A stretch of 64,000 nt of DNA. Origin: AP-15 sp963703665 (GTDB lineage Bacteria; Pseudomonadota; Alphaproteobacteria; ATCC43930; CGMCC-115725). Below the pieces are notes generated by a model. It worked only from the letters and a program-made list of their open reading frames with translations. It was not told where the DNA came from and did not search any database. Numbering within the stretch: position 1 is the stretch's first letter; the number at the start of each line of letters is the position of its first letter. This document shows positions 36,079-45,207 of the stretch, piece after piece. The stretch lies in the NCBI GenBank assembly GCA_963703665.1, contig CAVPFB010000004.1:434001-498000 (forward strand), given 5' to 3'. The translations under genes and the position numbers were made by a program.

Positions 36079-38457
36079 ATGGCAACGTTCCCCGAGAACC
36101 CAGAGCTCGCGGGTCGGATGGGGCCGGAAGCCACCCGAACCTTCGCCAAGCTAGAACAGTCGGCGACGCCGCTCAGGGACGTGAACCGATGCACGGTGCG
36201 GCCGGCCGATCTGATCGCTCATAAGGGGTACTCGGTCCTGGTGACCGACACGCGCGGTCGCATCGGCAGTGGAATGGAGGGGTTCTATTTCCACCAGACA
36301 CGGTTCCTTTCGCGCTTCGGGATCAACGTTGACGGCGCCGCCCCGAGCTTCGTCTCGGCGAACGTCGTGGATCACCACTTCATCACCGCCTACCACCTCG
36401 CCCCGTCGCCCGCCGGGCGCGCGGCTGGTCCTTCGCCGGAGGACGACAGCAGCACGGGTGGAGAGATCGCCCAGAAGGGCATCGAGGTGCAGCTCAACGC
36501 CTTCTGCGGCGGCGGTCTGCGCCTCGACGTCTTCGTGACCAACCACGCGATGATCGAGACGGCCGTCACTCTCTCGTTCGACCTCGCGGCCGACTTCGCC
36601 GACCTGACCGAGGCACTGTCCGGCAAGCGGCAGCAGCAGGCGCTTGTCGAGCGGCGCTGGACCCATGGCGAGAAGAGCGGGACCGGGGAGAGCGAAGGGG
36701 AGATCGAGCTCCGCTATCGGCACCCCGACCTCGATCTCGCGACCCGCATCCGCCTTTCTGGAGGGGACGAGCTGACTGACCTCGGCGACGCCGTGGCCTG
36801 CCGCCTCAGCCTGCGCCCGCACGATCCGCGCCTCGTGTCGGTGGAGGTGGTCCCTGTCTTCCAAGGCGAGGCGGTCGAGCCGTTCTACGGCCACGACGGG
36901 TCGTTCCCGGCCGGCGCGCCCGCGACCCGCGCGCGCCGCGACTGGGTCGAAGGCTGCGCACGTCTGTCGGCCGCGAACCCGGCGGTGCAGGCGGCGTGGG
37001 AGCAGGCGGTCTCCGACCTCGCCTCGCTGCAGCTCCTCGACGGGCCGGGCGCCGAGCCGTTCATGATCGTGGCGGGCATGCCGAACTACACCGGGCTGTT
37101 CGGGCGCGATGCCTATGTCACCGCCTTGCAGACGGCCGTGCTCAACCCGGCCACCTTGCGGGGCGCGTTGCAGGCGGTCAGCCGCTGGAACGCGGAGACG
37201 ACCGACGACAGCTACGACGCGCAGCCCGGAAAAGTCCTGCACCAGCGCGAGCGGGGGCCTCTCGCCCAACTCGGCAAGACGCCGTTCCTGCACTACTACG
37301 GCGACTACTCGACGCCCGGCCTGTTCCTGCTCGCGGCGGCGGCCGACCTCGCGCACACCGGCGACCTCGAATTCTTCCGCTCGCTGCGCGACAAGTTGCT
37401 GGGCACGATCGGGTGGATGGAGAAAAATGCCGACAGCGAAGGTTTCTACCCGTATCTGACCAGGTCCCCGCAGGGCATCAAAAACCAGAGCTGGAAGGAC
37501 TCGGGTGACGCGGTCCTCTATCCGGACGGGCATATGGTGAAGAATCCCATCGCCATGGCCGACATCCAGGGCCTCTACTACGCCGGCAAGCAGGCGATCG
37601 CCCTCGCCTTCGCGGTTGCGGGCGAGCAGAGCCGCGCCGATCAGCTCCTCGCCGAAGCGCGCGCGCTGAAGCAGCGGTTCAACGAGCACTTCTGGATGCC
37701 CGATGAGCGCTATTTCGCGATGGCCCTCGACCCGGACAAGCGCCAGGTCAGGACCGTAGCTTCGGACCCGAGCGCGTGTCTCGCCTACGGGATCGTGGAC
37801 GAGGACAAGGCCGGCGCCGTCGTCGAGCGGCTGATGGCGCCGGACATGTTCAGCGGCTGGGGCATCCGCACGCTGTCCAGCCGGCACCCGGCTTACAACC
37901 CGTTCGCGTATCACCTCGGGTCGGTCTGGCCGTCGCCGAATTCGATCGCGTGCTACGGGCTCAAGCGCTACGGCTTCGACGCGGCGATGCACGCGGTCGC
38001 CGGGGGTTTGTTCGCGGCGAGCCAGATCTTCGACCTCGACCGCCTGCCGGAGGTTTTCGGCGGACACCCGCGGGACGAGCGTCATCCGCACCCCGGGCTC
38101 TACCCCGGCGCGTGCTCACCGCAGGCGTGGTCGGCGGGCGCGGTGATCCTGCTCGTGAACACGATGCTCGGCCTGCTGCCCCTGGCGCCGCGTAGGACGC
38201 TGATCGTCGATCCTTCGCTCCCGGAATGGCTGCCCGAGGTAACGCTCCAGAACATCCAGGTCGGGCAGTCTCGCGCCGGGCTCAGGTTCCGGCGGGACGC
38301 TTCGGGTCACACGGAGGTCGAGGTGATCGAGGACGGCGGCCTGCACATCCGCCGGCTCCGGCCCCGCGACAGCGCAGCCTCGCGAGGCGAGGACCGGATC
38401 GCGTCAGCCATGCGCGCGGCCCTCGATCCCAAAGTCGGTATCACGCTCGCCGGGTGA
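36079..38457 (+). CDS. Amylo-alpha-1,6-glucosidase / glycogen-debranching-type GH63-GH133-like enzyme
   Basis: 792 residues from ATG 36079, preceded by GGAGCGCCGGA; a start 11 residues upstream lacks such a site. An N-terminal beta-rich domain (DTRGRIGSGMEGFYFHQTRFLSRFGINVDG) is followed by an (alpha/alpha)6 barrel: VAGMPNYTGLFGRDAYVTALQTAVLNP, SWKDSGDAVLYPDGHM and GLYPGACSPQAWSAGAVILLVNTMLGL. Acidic residues in GRDAY and WKDSGD are candidate catalytic groups. The domain pairing matches bacterial debranching or trehalose-related glucosidases. Substrate specificity is open. It stands alone, with terminator-like hairpins after it. Confidence 0.88.
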   Translation: MATFPENPELAGRMGPEATRTFAKLEQSATPLRDVNRCTVRPADLIAHKGYSVLVTDTRGRIGSGMEGFYFHQTRFLSRFGINVDGAAPSFVSANVVDHHFITAYHLAPSPAGRAAGPSPEDDSSTGGEIAQKGIEVQLNAFCGGGLRLDVFVTNHAMIETAVTLSFDLAADFADLTEALSGKRQQQALVERRWTHGEKSGTGESEGEIELRYRHPDLDLATRIRLSGGDELTDLGDAVACRLSLRPHDPRLVSVEVVPVFQGEAVEPFYGHDGSFPAGAPATRARRDWVEGCARLSAANPAVQAAWEQAVSDLASLQLLDGPGAEPFMIVAGMPNYTGLFGRDAYVTALQTAVLNPATLRGALQAVSRWNAETTDDSYDAQPGKVLHQRERGPLAQLGKTPFLHYYGDYSTPGLFLLAAAADLAHTGDLEFFRSLRDKLLGTIGWMEKNADSEGFYPYLTRSPQGIKNQSWKDSGDAVLYPDGHMVKNPIAMADIQGLYYAGKQAIALAFAVAGEQSRADQLLAEARALKQRFNEHFWMPDERYFAMALDPDKRQVRTVASDPSACLAYGIVDEDKAGAVVERLMAPDMFSGWGIRTLSSRHPAYNPFAYHLGSVWPSPNSIACYGLKRYGFDAAMHAVAGGLFAASQIFDLDRLPEVFGGHPRDERHPHPGLYPGACSPQAWSAGAVILLVNTMLGLLPLAPRRTLIVDPSLPEWLPEVTLQNIQVGQSRAGLRFRRDASGHTEVEVIEDGGLHIRRLRPRDSAASRGEDRIASAMRAALDPKVGITLAG

Positions 38458-38767
38458 ACCAGCGTCCAGATAGTTCTACCTCAGGTCGGGCTGCGAGCGG
38501 CGCTGCCGGCGGCAACTCAGGCGGTGCCTCGCCCCCGCGTCCTCGCGCGCCAGATCCGGAAGAGCTAGTGGATCCCGGCTCGGACCATCGACCTTTGGCA
38601 TCTTCGACGCCTTCCCCAATGGGAAGGGCGGCAGGCGCATTTTTCGGGGAGTGTCGCGGCGGCCCTGATGTCTCAGGAGACCGCCCAGGGGGCTCGCCAA
38701 GCCCCCCGCGATCGAGAAGCTAGGTGTGCGCGGTCTAAGCTACCGCGATAGCGGGGAGGTGGCGATA
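38458..38767. terminator. Intergenic region with two strong hairpins
   Basis: 310 bases with no gene. CCTTCCC-CAAT-GGGAAGG (38610-38627) is a perfect 7-bp stem with a four-base loop. GGGGGCT-CGCCA-AGCCCCC (38688-38706) is a second perfect 7-bp stem. Neither is followed by a T run. They could terminate the glucosidase transcript or be palindromic repeats. Confidence 0.45.
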
Positions 38768-39112
38768 ATGCTCGACTGGAACCTCTACCTGAAGCAACTC
38801 ACGGTCGCAATCGGCCGGATCGCGACCGCCAACCCGGAGATTCTCAGGGGCTATCGGGCGCTCAGCGAGGCGGGGCGGAAGACCGGCAAGTTCGACGCCA
38901 AGCCGCGGGAGCTGTCGCTCTCGGTGTGGCCGTGACACGGCAATGCGACGGCAGCATCGCCGTCCCACCGACGCCGCGGTCAAGGCCGGCGCCACCAGGG
39001 AAGAACTGATCGAAGTGCTGAGCGTGGCCATCGCGGTCAATGCAGGTGCCGCGCTCGTCTATTCGGCCCCAACTCTCGACGCCTTCACGGCGAAAGGCCT
39101 CGGAGCCGCCAT
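38768..39112 (+). pseudogene. Carboxymuconolactone decarboxylase (CMD/AhpD-like) family protein, two frameshifts
   Basis: MLDWNLYLKQLTVAIGRIATANPEILRGYRALSEAGRKTGKFDAKPREL matches the AhpD-like start. Near 38920 the frame changes, and VTRQCDGSIAV (where a CxxC-type motif is expected, only one Cys is visible) continues. A second change near 38965 leads to TDAAVKAGATREELIEVLSVAIAVNAGAALVYSAPTLDAF. Such proteins are peroxidase- or decarboxylase-like. The 3' end is approximate because the last residues are not conserved. Sequence error or decay are both possible. Confidence 0.75.
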
Positions 39113-39419
39113 GACTCGCGGCTGCATCGGCACCGATGGGCAATCTGCGCGCTCGGCGACAGACCCATCTGCACATCGCCCGGCCATTCGGCGGTGAGTG
39201 GGAAGCGGTGATATAATAATGCGGCAAGAACGCGCCCTACACCTTGATGCGCTTGCGTGTCGAACTTGCGAAAGGCTGACTTGCTCAAGCGCATAGCTAT
39301 CGGTTTGGTAGGATTCTGCGTTCTCGGTGTGTTGGTCTCCTTGCGCTGGCGTGGAGATCGGAGATCTCGCCTATTGATCCCCTTGCTGCCGCAAGTTTGA
39401 CCGCCGAACTAGCGTCTAG
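39113..39419. other. Intergenic region, nothing firm
   Basis: About 300 bases. A plus-strand frame from TTG near 39281 gives a possible 39-residue peptide with one membrane segment (IAIGLVGFCVLGVLVSLRW), but there is no clear ribosome site. No repeat or RNA was seen. The 5' part of the RTX-like gene that follows may once have lain here. Confidence 0.3.
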
Positions 39420-40151
39420 TTGCGAAGCACCAGCGGCAAGGACAATTTCACCGGCGGGGCGGGCAACGACGCGTTTTATTTCTCGGCGGCGAACCTGGCC
39501 AATACCGACCTCGTCAAGGGCGGCGCCGGCACCAATTACCTGGAGATCACCAGCGCCGGCGCGGTCAATGCGGGTGGGGTCAGCGGGGTCGAGGTGTACC
39601 AGCTCGGCAATGGCGGCGTCGACAGCCTGACCCTCGGCAACGCCAACTTCGCCGGGGTGACCGGCAGCTCGATCCTGGTCTATGGCGGCAATGACGGCAA
39701 CACGTTCAGTGCCGCCGGGGTTGCCGACACAGCCGTCCTCGACGGCGGCACCGGCGCCGACACCCTGATCGCCGGGCAGCATACGACAATGACGGGCGGC
39801 GCCGGGGTGAATGTGTTCTGGTTTACCACACCGGGCTCTACCGCCGCGCCCGCCGGCAACACGATCACCGGCTTCACCCAAGCCAGCGACAAGATCGCGC
39901 TCGGCAACGCCGGGTTCGGCCTCGGCCTCACCGGCGCCAGCAGCACGCCGCACGCGCTGCCCTCGACCTTGTTCACGGCGAACGCCGCAGACAGCTTTGG
40001 CAACGCGACCGAGCGCTTCGCAAACGACACCGCCAATGGCGGGCTCTATTACGACGCGCACGGCAACACCGCCGGCAGCTCGCGCGAGCTGGTCGCCACC
40101 CTGACCAACCAGCCGACCTTGAGCGCCAGCGACGTGTTCTTCGTCAGCTGA
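39420..40151 (+). CDS. RTX-like calcium-binding/type I secretion C-terminal fragment
   Basis: 243 codons opening at a TTG with no good ribosome site, so the gene is probably 5'-truncated. DNFTGGAGNDAFYFSAANL, LVKGGAGTNYLEI, LDGGTGADTLIAG and MTGGAGVNVFWF are GGxGxD-like nonapeptide calcium repeats. The C-terminus NTITGFTQASDKIALGNAGFG to LSASDVFFVS is the type I secretion target region. Full proteins carry a large upstream passenger. No ABC exporter, HlyD-like adaptor dedicated to it, or TolC is adjacent. It is convergent with an MBL hydrolase, sharing a hairpin at the stop codons. Confidence 0.75.
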   Translation: MRSTSGKDNFTGGAGNDAFYFSAANLANTDLVKGGAGTNYLEITSAGAVNAGGVSGVEVYQLGNGGVDSLTLGNANFAGVTGSSILVYGGNDGNTFSAAGVADTAVLDGGTGADTLIAGQHTTMTGGAGVNVFWFTTPGSTAAPAGNTITGFTQASDKIALGNAGFGLGLTGASSTPHALPSTLFTANAADSFGNATERFANDTANGGLYYDAHGNTAGSSRELVATLTNQPTLSASDVFFVS

Positions 40152-40204
40152 GCCGGCCCGACGCCGCCGAGCCCGGCCCGACGAGCTGCCCGGCGGCGGC
40201 TCAG
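40148..40204. terminator. Bidirectional hairpin spanning both convergent stop codons
   Basis: CTGAGCCG (40148-40155) and CGGCTCAG (40197-40204) are a perfect inverted repeat, with further GC pairing possible inside. The arms contain the TGA of the RTX-like gene (40149-40151) and the TGA of the MBL gene on the other strand (40203-40201). There is no T run, so it may act as a transcript-end hairpin or rho-assisted terminator. Confidence 0.5.
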
Positions 40205-41076
40205 CCTTCGATCGGCGCGTGGCGGAAGCCGTTGCCCCAGTGCTCGACGTGGCCGACCGAGGGCGACGGGAAGTGCATCGTGCAGCACAGGGTCGGGGTA
40301 TCGCAATAACGCTCGAGAAAGCCGCGGCGGGTCTCCGAGGCCTGCTTGGGGTCATAGTCGACGCGCATCGCCAATTCCGGATAGCGCGCCTGCAGCGGCG
40401 AATGGATCAAATCGCCGGTCAGCACTGCCGCGTCGGAGCCGCGCCCGAGACAGACCGCGAAATGGTCCGGGGTGTGGCCCGGCGTCGGCATCAAGCGGAC
40501 ATGGTCGTCGAGCGCGTATTCGCTCGTCACCAGGTCGGCGCGCCTGGCCTCGACGATCGGCAACACGCTGTCGGCGAACGCATCGATCGGCGCATTGGCG
40601 TGCTGCTCGGCCCAATAGCCGTATTCCTTCTGGGAAAACAGATAACGGGCCTTGGGAAAGGTCGGGACCCAGCGGCCGTTGTCGAGCCGCGTGTTCCAGC
40701 CGACGTGATCGGCGTGGAGGTGCGTGCACATGACGAAATCGATGTCGTCGACCGATACGCCCGCCGCCGCCAAGGCGCGCATGAAATGGTCGTCGGTCTT
40801 GCGGTCCCACGCCGCGCGCGTCGGCCGAGCCTTGTCGTTGCCGATGCAGCTGTCGACCAGCACGATGTGGTGCGGGGTCTTGACCAGATAGGACTGAAAG
40901 CACAGCACGAGCTTGTCGGTCGCGGGATCGAGTGCGGCCGGCTCCAGCCAGGACCGGTTCTGATCCAACAGGTCCGGGCTCAACCCGGGAAGAAATTCGA
41001 GCACCGGGGTAAACCCGGCCTCCTGCTCGACCAGCCGATGGATCGTCATGTCGCCGACGGTAAAGCTCGTGCGCAT
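40201..41076 (-). CDS. MBL fold metallo-hydrolase
   Basis: 291 residues. The zinc motif CTHLHADHVGWN (HxHxDH) is near residues 117-128. MPTPGHTPDHFAV supplies the next histidine and LTGDLIHSP the bridging aspartate. It resembles quorum-quenching lactonase-like and alkylsulfatase-like members, so the substrate may be a lactone or other ester; this cannot be decided. It starts at ATG 41076 and diverges from nudC across a 174-base gap. Confidence 0.9.
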   Translation of the reverse strand: MRTSFTVGDMTIHRLVEQEAGFTPVLEFLPGLSPDLLDQNRSWLEPAALDPATDKLVLCFQSYLVKTPHHIVLVDSCIGNDKARPTRAAWDRKTDDHFMRALAAAGVSVDDIDFVMCTHLHADHVGWNTRLDNGRWVPTFPKARYLFSQKEYGYWAEQHANAPIDAFADSVLPIVEARRADLVTSEYALDDHVRLMPTPGHTPDHFAVCLGRGSDAAVLTGDLIHSPLQARYPELAMRVDYDPKQASETRRGFLERYCDTPTLCCTMHFPSPSVGHVEHWGNGFRHAPIEG

Positions 41077-41250
41077 CGCGATCGGTCCTTTATTGGGAAG
41101 AGGTTGGGTTAGTGGGGAAGAGATTTGGGTAGTGGGGACAGATCGGCGATCGTAGCCGCCGGCTGAGGCGATGACAATTGCGCGCCGTCAGGTCGGGCTC
41201 TCAGCGGCCTTTGCTTGCCGCCGCGTCGGGCAATGTGTCACTCTCGGCGG

Positions 41251-42237
41251 ATGAGAGCGCACAATTATTATGCCGCACCGGGCTTCGAGCGGGCCGGGCT
41301 GCGCCGACGCGAGGGTGCCTGGATCGTCGAACGCCTGGCCGATCCGGCGAGCCGGTTTGTTCCGGTGTGGCGCAACCAGAATTTGGTTGTCGAGATCGAT
41401 GGCGGCGAGCCGCGCGCGGCGGTGCTGGGCCGAGACGGGGTCGCTTCGCTGATCGGCGTCGGCGCTGCCGAGGAGCGGCTCGGCCGCGGCGAGCTCGTCT
41501 TTATCGGCGTGGTCGAGGAACACGCGCATTTCGCGCTCGATCTGTCCGCGGCCGAGGCGCCGCTCGACATGCTGCAGTCGCCGGCCCTGGCGGCGAGCGG
41601 GATCGAGGACGGAGCCCTACGCTTTGCCGATCTGCGCCAGCTCGGCGGGCGGCTCGACCCGCGCGAGGCGGCGCTGTTGGCACTGGCCCGCGCGATGCTC
41701 TACTGGCATGCCCGCCATCGTTTTTGCGGGCTGTGCGGCAGCGCGACCCGCAGCGAGGAAGCCGGGCATATGCGGCGCTGCACCGATCCGGCCTGCAATT
41801 CGATGCATTTCCCGCGCACCGACCCGGCCGTGATCATGCTGGTAACGCATGGCGAGCGCGCGCTGATGGGCCGTTCGCGGCACTTTCCGCCCGGCATGTA
41901 TTCGACCCTGGCCGGCTTTGTCGAGCCGGGCGAGAGCCTCGAAGAGGCGGTCGCGCGCGAGGTGCGCGAGGAGAGCGGCATCGAGGTCGGCGCGGTCGAT
42001 TATCACTCGTCGCAGCCCTGGCCGTTTCCGGCCAACATCATGCTGGGATTCCACGCTCACGCGCTGACGACGGAGATCACCATAGATTACGGCGAGCTCG
42101 AAGACGCGCGTTGGGTCGAGCGCGGCTGGCTGCTGTCGCATGCCGACGACGACACGTTCCGCTTGCCACGGCCCGACTCGATCGCCCGCCGGCTAGTCGA
42201 CGATTGGCTGCATGGCGAAATCGCGGGGTCCAGGTGA
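41251..42237 (+). CDS. nudC: NAD(+) diphosphatase NudC
   Basis: 328 residues from MRAHNYYAAPGFERAG; an upstream in-frame ATG 12 codons earlier is less likely. The zinc ribbon is CGLCGSATRSEEAGHMRRC with a further Cys in DPACNSMHFPR. The Nudix box is GFVEPGESLEEAVAREVREESGI. The SQPWPFP signature distinguishes NudC from other Nudix enzymes. It cleaves NADH or NAD to NMN and AMP and removes NAD caps from RNA. It stands alone, convergent with the efflux operon. Confidence 0.95.
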   Translation: MRAHNYYAAPGFERAGLRRREGAWIVERLADPASRFVPVWRNQNLVVEIDGGEPRAAVLGRDGVASLIGVGAAEERLGRGELVFIGVVEEHAHFALDLSAAEAPLDMLQSPALAASGIEDGALRFADLRQLGGRLDPREAALLALARAMLYWHARHRFCGLCGSATRSEEAGHMRRCTDPACNSMHFPRTDPAVIMLVTHGERALMGRSRHFPPGMYSTLAGFVEPGESLEEAVAREVREESGIEVGAVDYHSSQPWPFPANIMLGFHAHALTTEITIDYGELEDARWVERGWLLSHADDDTFRLPRPDSIARRLVDDWLHGEIAGSR

Positions 42238-42262
42238 GCGGCGGCGGGGGCTGAACCGCCGC
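42238..42262. terminator. GC hairpin between convergent nudC and emrB-type genes
   Basis: GCGGCGG (42238-42244) pairs with CCGCCGC (42256-42262) across an 11-base loop directly after the nudC stop. There is no T run. It is a plausible shared terminator for the two converging genes. Confidence 0.4.
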
Positions 42263-42275
42263 ACCGCGATGGCGC

Positions 42276-43934
42276 TCAATGCTGGTCGGCGGCGACGCGG
42301 CTGCGCGGCCGCTTGATCAGAGGTACCAGCATCAAGGCGGTGGCAAAGATGCCGCCCAGCAGCAGCAGCGCGTCGTTGAAGCTCATCACCAGCGCCTCGC
42401 GCTGCACGAGGTTGGCGAGCAGTTCGACCGCGGCGCGGTGCGGGTCGCCGGGCACCAAAGCACCGAGCCGATCGCTTTGCATGTCGAGAAAATGCTGCAC
42501 TGCCGGGCGCGCCAGGTTGACGTCCTCGATCAGCCGGTTCCAGTGGAAATGCAGCCGGTCGTTAAGCACGGTGCCGATCGTCGCCAGTGCGATCGCACCG
42601 CCGAGATCGCGGGTCAAGTTGTAGAGCCCGGCGGAATTTTTCAGCTTGTCTTGCGGCACGCTGCCGAGCGCGATCATATTGGCTGGCAGATAGCAGAACA
42701 TCAGCGCCGTCCCGCGCATAACCTGCGGCAGGAATAGCTCGACAAAGCCTGACTGATTGGTGAGCCCGGCGGTCAGGTACATGGCGACGGCGAAAAACCC
42801 GATGCCGATGCTCAGCATCAGCCGCAAATCCATTCTGCGCGCCAGTTGGCTGGAGACCGGCGACATCAGCATTTGCGCGAGCCCGGTGACGACGACCGTC
42901 TCCCCGATCTGGAGGCTGCTGAAGCCCCGGACCTGTGCGAGAAACAGCGGTATCAGGTAGGTCGTGCCGTACATGCCGGTGCCGACCACGAAGGTGTAGA
43001 ACGAGCCGAGCGCAAAGTTGCGATTGGTAAAGGCGCGCAGGTCGACGATCGGCTGGCGGTAGGTCAGCACGCGCCAAAAGAACAGGGCGGCGGCGATGCC
43101 CGAGACGACGACGACGGTGAAGATCGTGTCGTCCGAAAACCAGTCCCAGCGCGGGCCTTCCTCGAGCGCGTATTCGAGGCAGCCGAGAAACAGCGCCATC
43201 AGCGCGAGCCCGATCAGATCGAAGTGGCGCAACAGCGACAGGTCCGGCTTATCGATATCGATCAGCAGCCAGACCGAGACCGCGACGAAAACGCCGGGCG
43301 CCAGGTTGACCAGGAACAGCCAATGCCAGGAGAAGGTATCGGTCAAGTAGCCGCCGATGGTCGGACCCAAGGTCGACGACAGGTTCAGGATCAGCGAGAT
43401 CAGCACCATGATCGTCGCCAGCTGCGGCATTCGGAATTTCGTGTAGACGACCGGAAACACCAACGGCGTCATGGCGCCGCCGCTGAACCCCTGCATCGCG
43501 CGATAGAGGATCATCTGATCGAGGCTGGTCGCGGTCGCGCACAAGGCGCTCGCTCCGGTGAAGCCGAGCGCCGCGATCACGAACAGCACGCGCGTCGACA
43601 ACAGCCGCGAGAGGGTCCCGGAGAGCGGCACCATCACCACATCGGCGATCAGATAGGCGGTCTGCACCCACGCGATCTCGTCTGGGCTGGCCGACAAGCC
43701 TCCCTGGATCTGGGTCAGCGAGCTGGTCACGATCTGCACGTCCATGATCGCCATGAACAGGCCGACGACCATCGCGAGCACGCCGAGCCAGTCGCGCAAG
43801 CTCGGCTGAGGCTGCGCCGAAGGCCCTGCGACGGCCCGCGCGATCGGCGGCTTTGGCACGGTCGCCGGGACCAGCGCGACCGGCGCGCGCCGTGCGCCGC
43901 CCGCTCGGCGCAGCGGGGCCAAGGTCCAGGTCAT
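42276..43934 (-). CDS. DHA2 family drug:proton MFS transporter (EmrB-like)
   Basis: 552 residues with about 14 membrane segments. The first is GVLAMVVGLFMAIMDVQIVTSSL, carrying the LDxxIVN-like motif of the DHA2 group. RAMQGFSGGAMTPLVFPV is the motif-C-like region. It pumps drugs or other amphiphiles from the inner membrane in a tripartite system with a HlyD-type adaptor and an outer-membrane channel, which is not encoded nearby. Its start overlaps the stop of the adaptor gene (ATGA), so the two are translationally coupled. Confidence 0.93.
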   Translation of the reverse strand: MTWTLAPLRRAGGARRAPVALVPATVPKPPIARAVAGPSAQPQPSLRDWLGVLAMVVGLFMAIMDVQIVTSSLTQIQGGLSASPDEIAWVQTAYLIADVVMVPLSGTLSRLLSTRVLFVIAALGFTGASALCATATSLDQMILYRAMQGFSGGAMTPLVFPVVYTKFRMPQLATIMVLISLILNLSSTLGPTIGGYLTDTFSWHWLFLVNLAPGVFVAVSVWLLIDIDKPDLSLLRHFDLIGLALMALFLGCLEYALEEGPRWDWFSDDTIFTVVVVSGIAAALFFWRVLTYRQPIVDLRAFTNRNFALGSFYTFVVGTGMYGTTYLIPLFLAQVRGFSSLQIGETVVVTGLAQMLMSPVSSQLARRMDLRLMLSIGIGFFAVAMYLTAGLTNQSGFVELFLPQVMRGTALMFCYLPANMIALGSVPQDKLKNSAGLYNLTRDLGGAIALATIGTVLNDRLHFHWNRLIEDVNLARPAVQHFLDMQSDRLGALVPGDPHRAAVELLANLVQREALVMSFNDALLLLGGIFATALMLVPLIKRPRSRVAADQH

Positions 43935-45091
43935 CGCGCTGTCGAGGGCTGCGGTGCGGCCGGCTCGGCCTCGGCCGTTCCGACGATGCCGTCTCCCGCT
44001 GCGGTTTCGCCCGCCTCGCCCTTGGCCCCTCCGACGATGTCGTCGCCCGCTTCGGTTTCAGCCGCTTCGCCCTCACGGGTATCGACGCTGACCGTGACCG
44101 ACAGGCCCGGGCGCAGCAGGCGGGCGAGCGGGTTGGCGCTCGGCAAGGCGATGCGCACTGGAACCCGCTGTACGATCTTGGTGAAGTTGCCGGTTGCGTT
44201 GTCGGGCGGGAGCAGGCTGAACTCGGCGCCGCTCGCCGGGGCAAAGCTGTCTATGCGGCCGGCCAGCGTGTAGTCGGGATACGCGTCGACCGAGACTTCG
44301 GCGAGCTGTCCCAGCCGCATTCGGGTCAGCTGCGTCTCCTTGAAATTCGCGGTGACGTAGACCCGCGGCAAAGGCACCAAGGACAGCAATTCGGTGCCGG
44401 GCTTGACGTACTGGCCGATTTGGCCGGCGCGGTTGCCGGCGACGCCGGAGACCGGCGCCCTGATGACCGTGTTATCGAGATCGTTCTGGGCGAGTTTGAG
44501 ATTGGCGCGGGCCTGCTGCAGGCGCGCCATCTCCTCCTGTCGCTGCGATTGCAGGACGCCCTGCTCGCTCTGCGCCGCGGCCAGCGCGGCGTGGCTCTTG
44601 GCCGTCTCCGCCTCGGCCTTGCGCAGATCGGCCTGCGCTTGCTGAAAACGCTGCCGGCTGGCGAAGTCGCTGGCCATCAACTCGTTATATCGCTTGTAAT
44701 CCTGCTGGGTGCGGACCAGATCGGCCTCGGCCGACTGCACCGTCGCCTGGGCCTGGTCAATCATCGCCCGCTGCAGGTCGAGCCGGCTGCCATAGGTCGC
44801 GACCGCGGCCTCCTCGGTCGCCGCCGCCGCCTGGGCCTGGGCGACCTTGGCGGCAAAGTCGCTGTCGTCGATAACGAACAGCACCGCGCCTTTTTTGACG
44901 GCCTGGTTTTCGCGGACCCGCACGGCCTGGATGTAGCCTTCGATCTTCGGGCTGATCACCGACACGTCGCTGGCGACATAGGCGTCGTCGGTTGATTCGA
45001 GAAACCGCAGCGCAGTCCACCAATACCAGCCGCCGTAGCCGCCAAGCGCCACGCACAGCACCACGGCGGCGATCACGATCTTGTTGCGCAT
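43931..45091 (-). CDS. HlyD family secretion adaptor (EmrA-like)
   Basis: 386 residues. One N-terminal membrane helix (KIVIAAVVLCVALGGYGGWYWWTAL) anchors it in the inner membrane. STDDAYVASDVSVISPKIEGYIQAVRVRENQAVKKGAVLF is the lipoyl-like half. A long coiled coil rich in Ala, Gln and Glu (residues about 85-210) precedes VIRAPVSGVAGNRAGQIGQYVKPGTELL. The C-terminus is Glu-, Ala- and Gly-rich with a repeated GDDIVGGAKGEAGET / GDGIVGTAEAEP pattern. It links the MFS pump to an outer-membrane channel. A TetR gene diverges from it, with a palindrome just upstream of its start. Confidence 0.93.
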   Translation of the reverse strand: MRNKIVIAAVVLCVALGGYGGWYWWTALRFLESTDDAYVASDVSVISPKIEGYIQAVRVRENQAVKKGAVLFVIDDSDFAAKVAQAQAAAATEEAAVATYGSRLDLQRAMIDQAQATVQSAEADLVRTQQDYKRYNELMASDFASRQRFQQAQADLRKAEAETAKSHAALAAAQSEQGVLQSQRQEEMARLQQARANLKLAQNDLDNTVIRAPVSGVAGNRAGQIGQYVKPGTELLSLVPLPRVYVTANFKETQLTRMRLGQLAEVSVDAYPDYTLAGRIDSFAPASGAEFSLLPPDNATGNFTKIVQRVPVRIALPSANPLARLLRPGLSVTVSVDTREGEAAETEAGDDIVGGAKGEAGETAAGDGIVGTAEAEPAAPQPSTAR

Positions 45092-45100
45092 CCCCGCTGA

Positions 45101-45115
45101 ACTGAACCGTTTAGT
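45101..45115. promoter_or_regulatory. Probable TetR-family operator
   Basis: ACTGAACCGTTTAGT is an imperfect palindrome (six of seven arm pairs if one G-T-type mismatch is allowed). It lies 10 bases upstream of the adaptor start and about 92 bases upstream of the divergent TetR gene. Size and position fit autoregulated repression of the efflux operon. Confidence 0.55.
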
Positions 45116-45207
45116 CTAATGTTGCGCCGACAGTACGGCTTCGGTAGAGTTTGTCAAGCCCGCGCGCCGACGGTCGGTCGCGACAGGCCTGGAATGGCAA
45201 CGAGGCG

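Noticed and set aside
36151..38091. 646-codon minus-strand open frame opposite the glucosidase
   Set aside because: It is rich in Arg, Glu and Val with no motif; the plus strand carries a full GH-type protein with a ribosome site.
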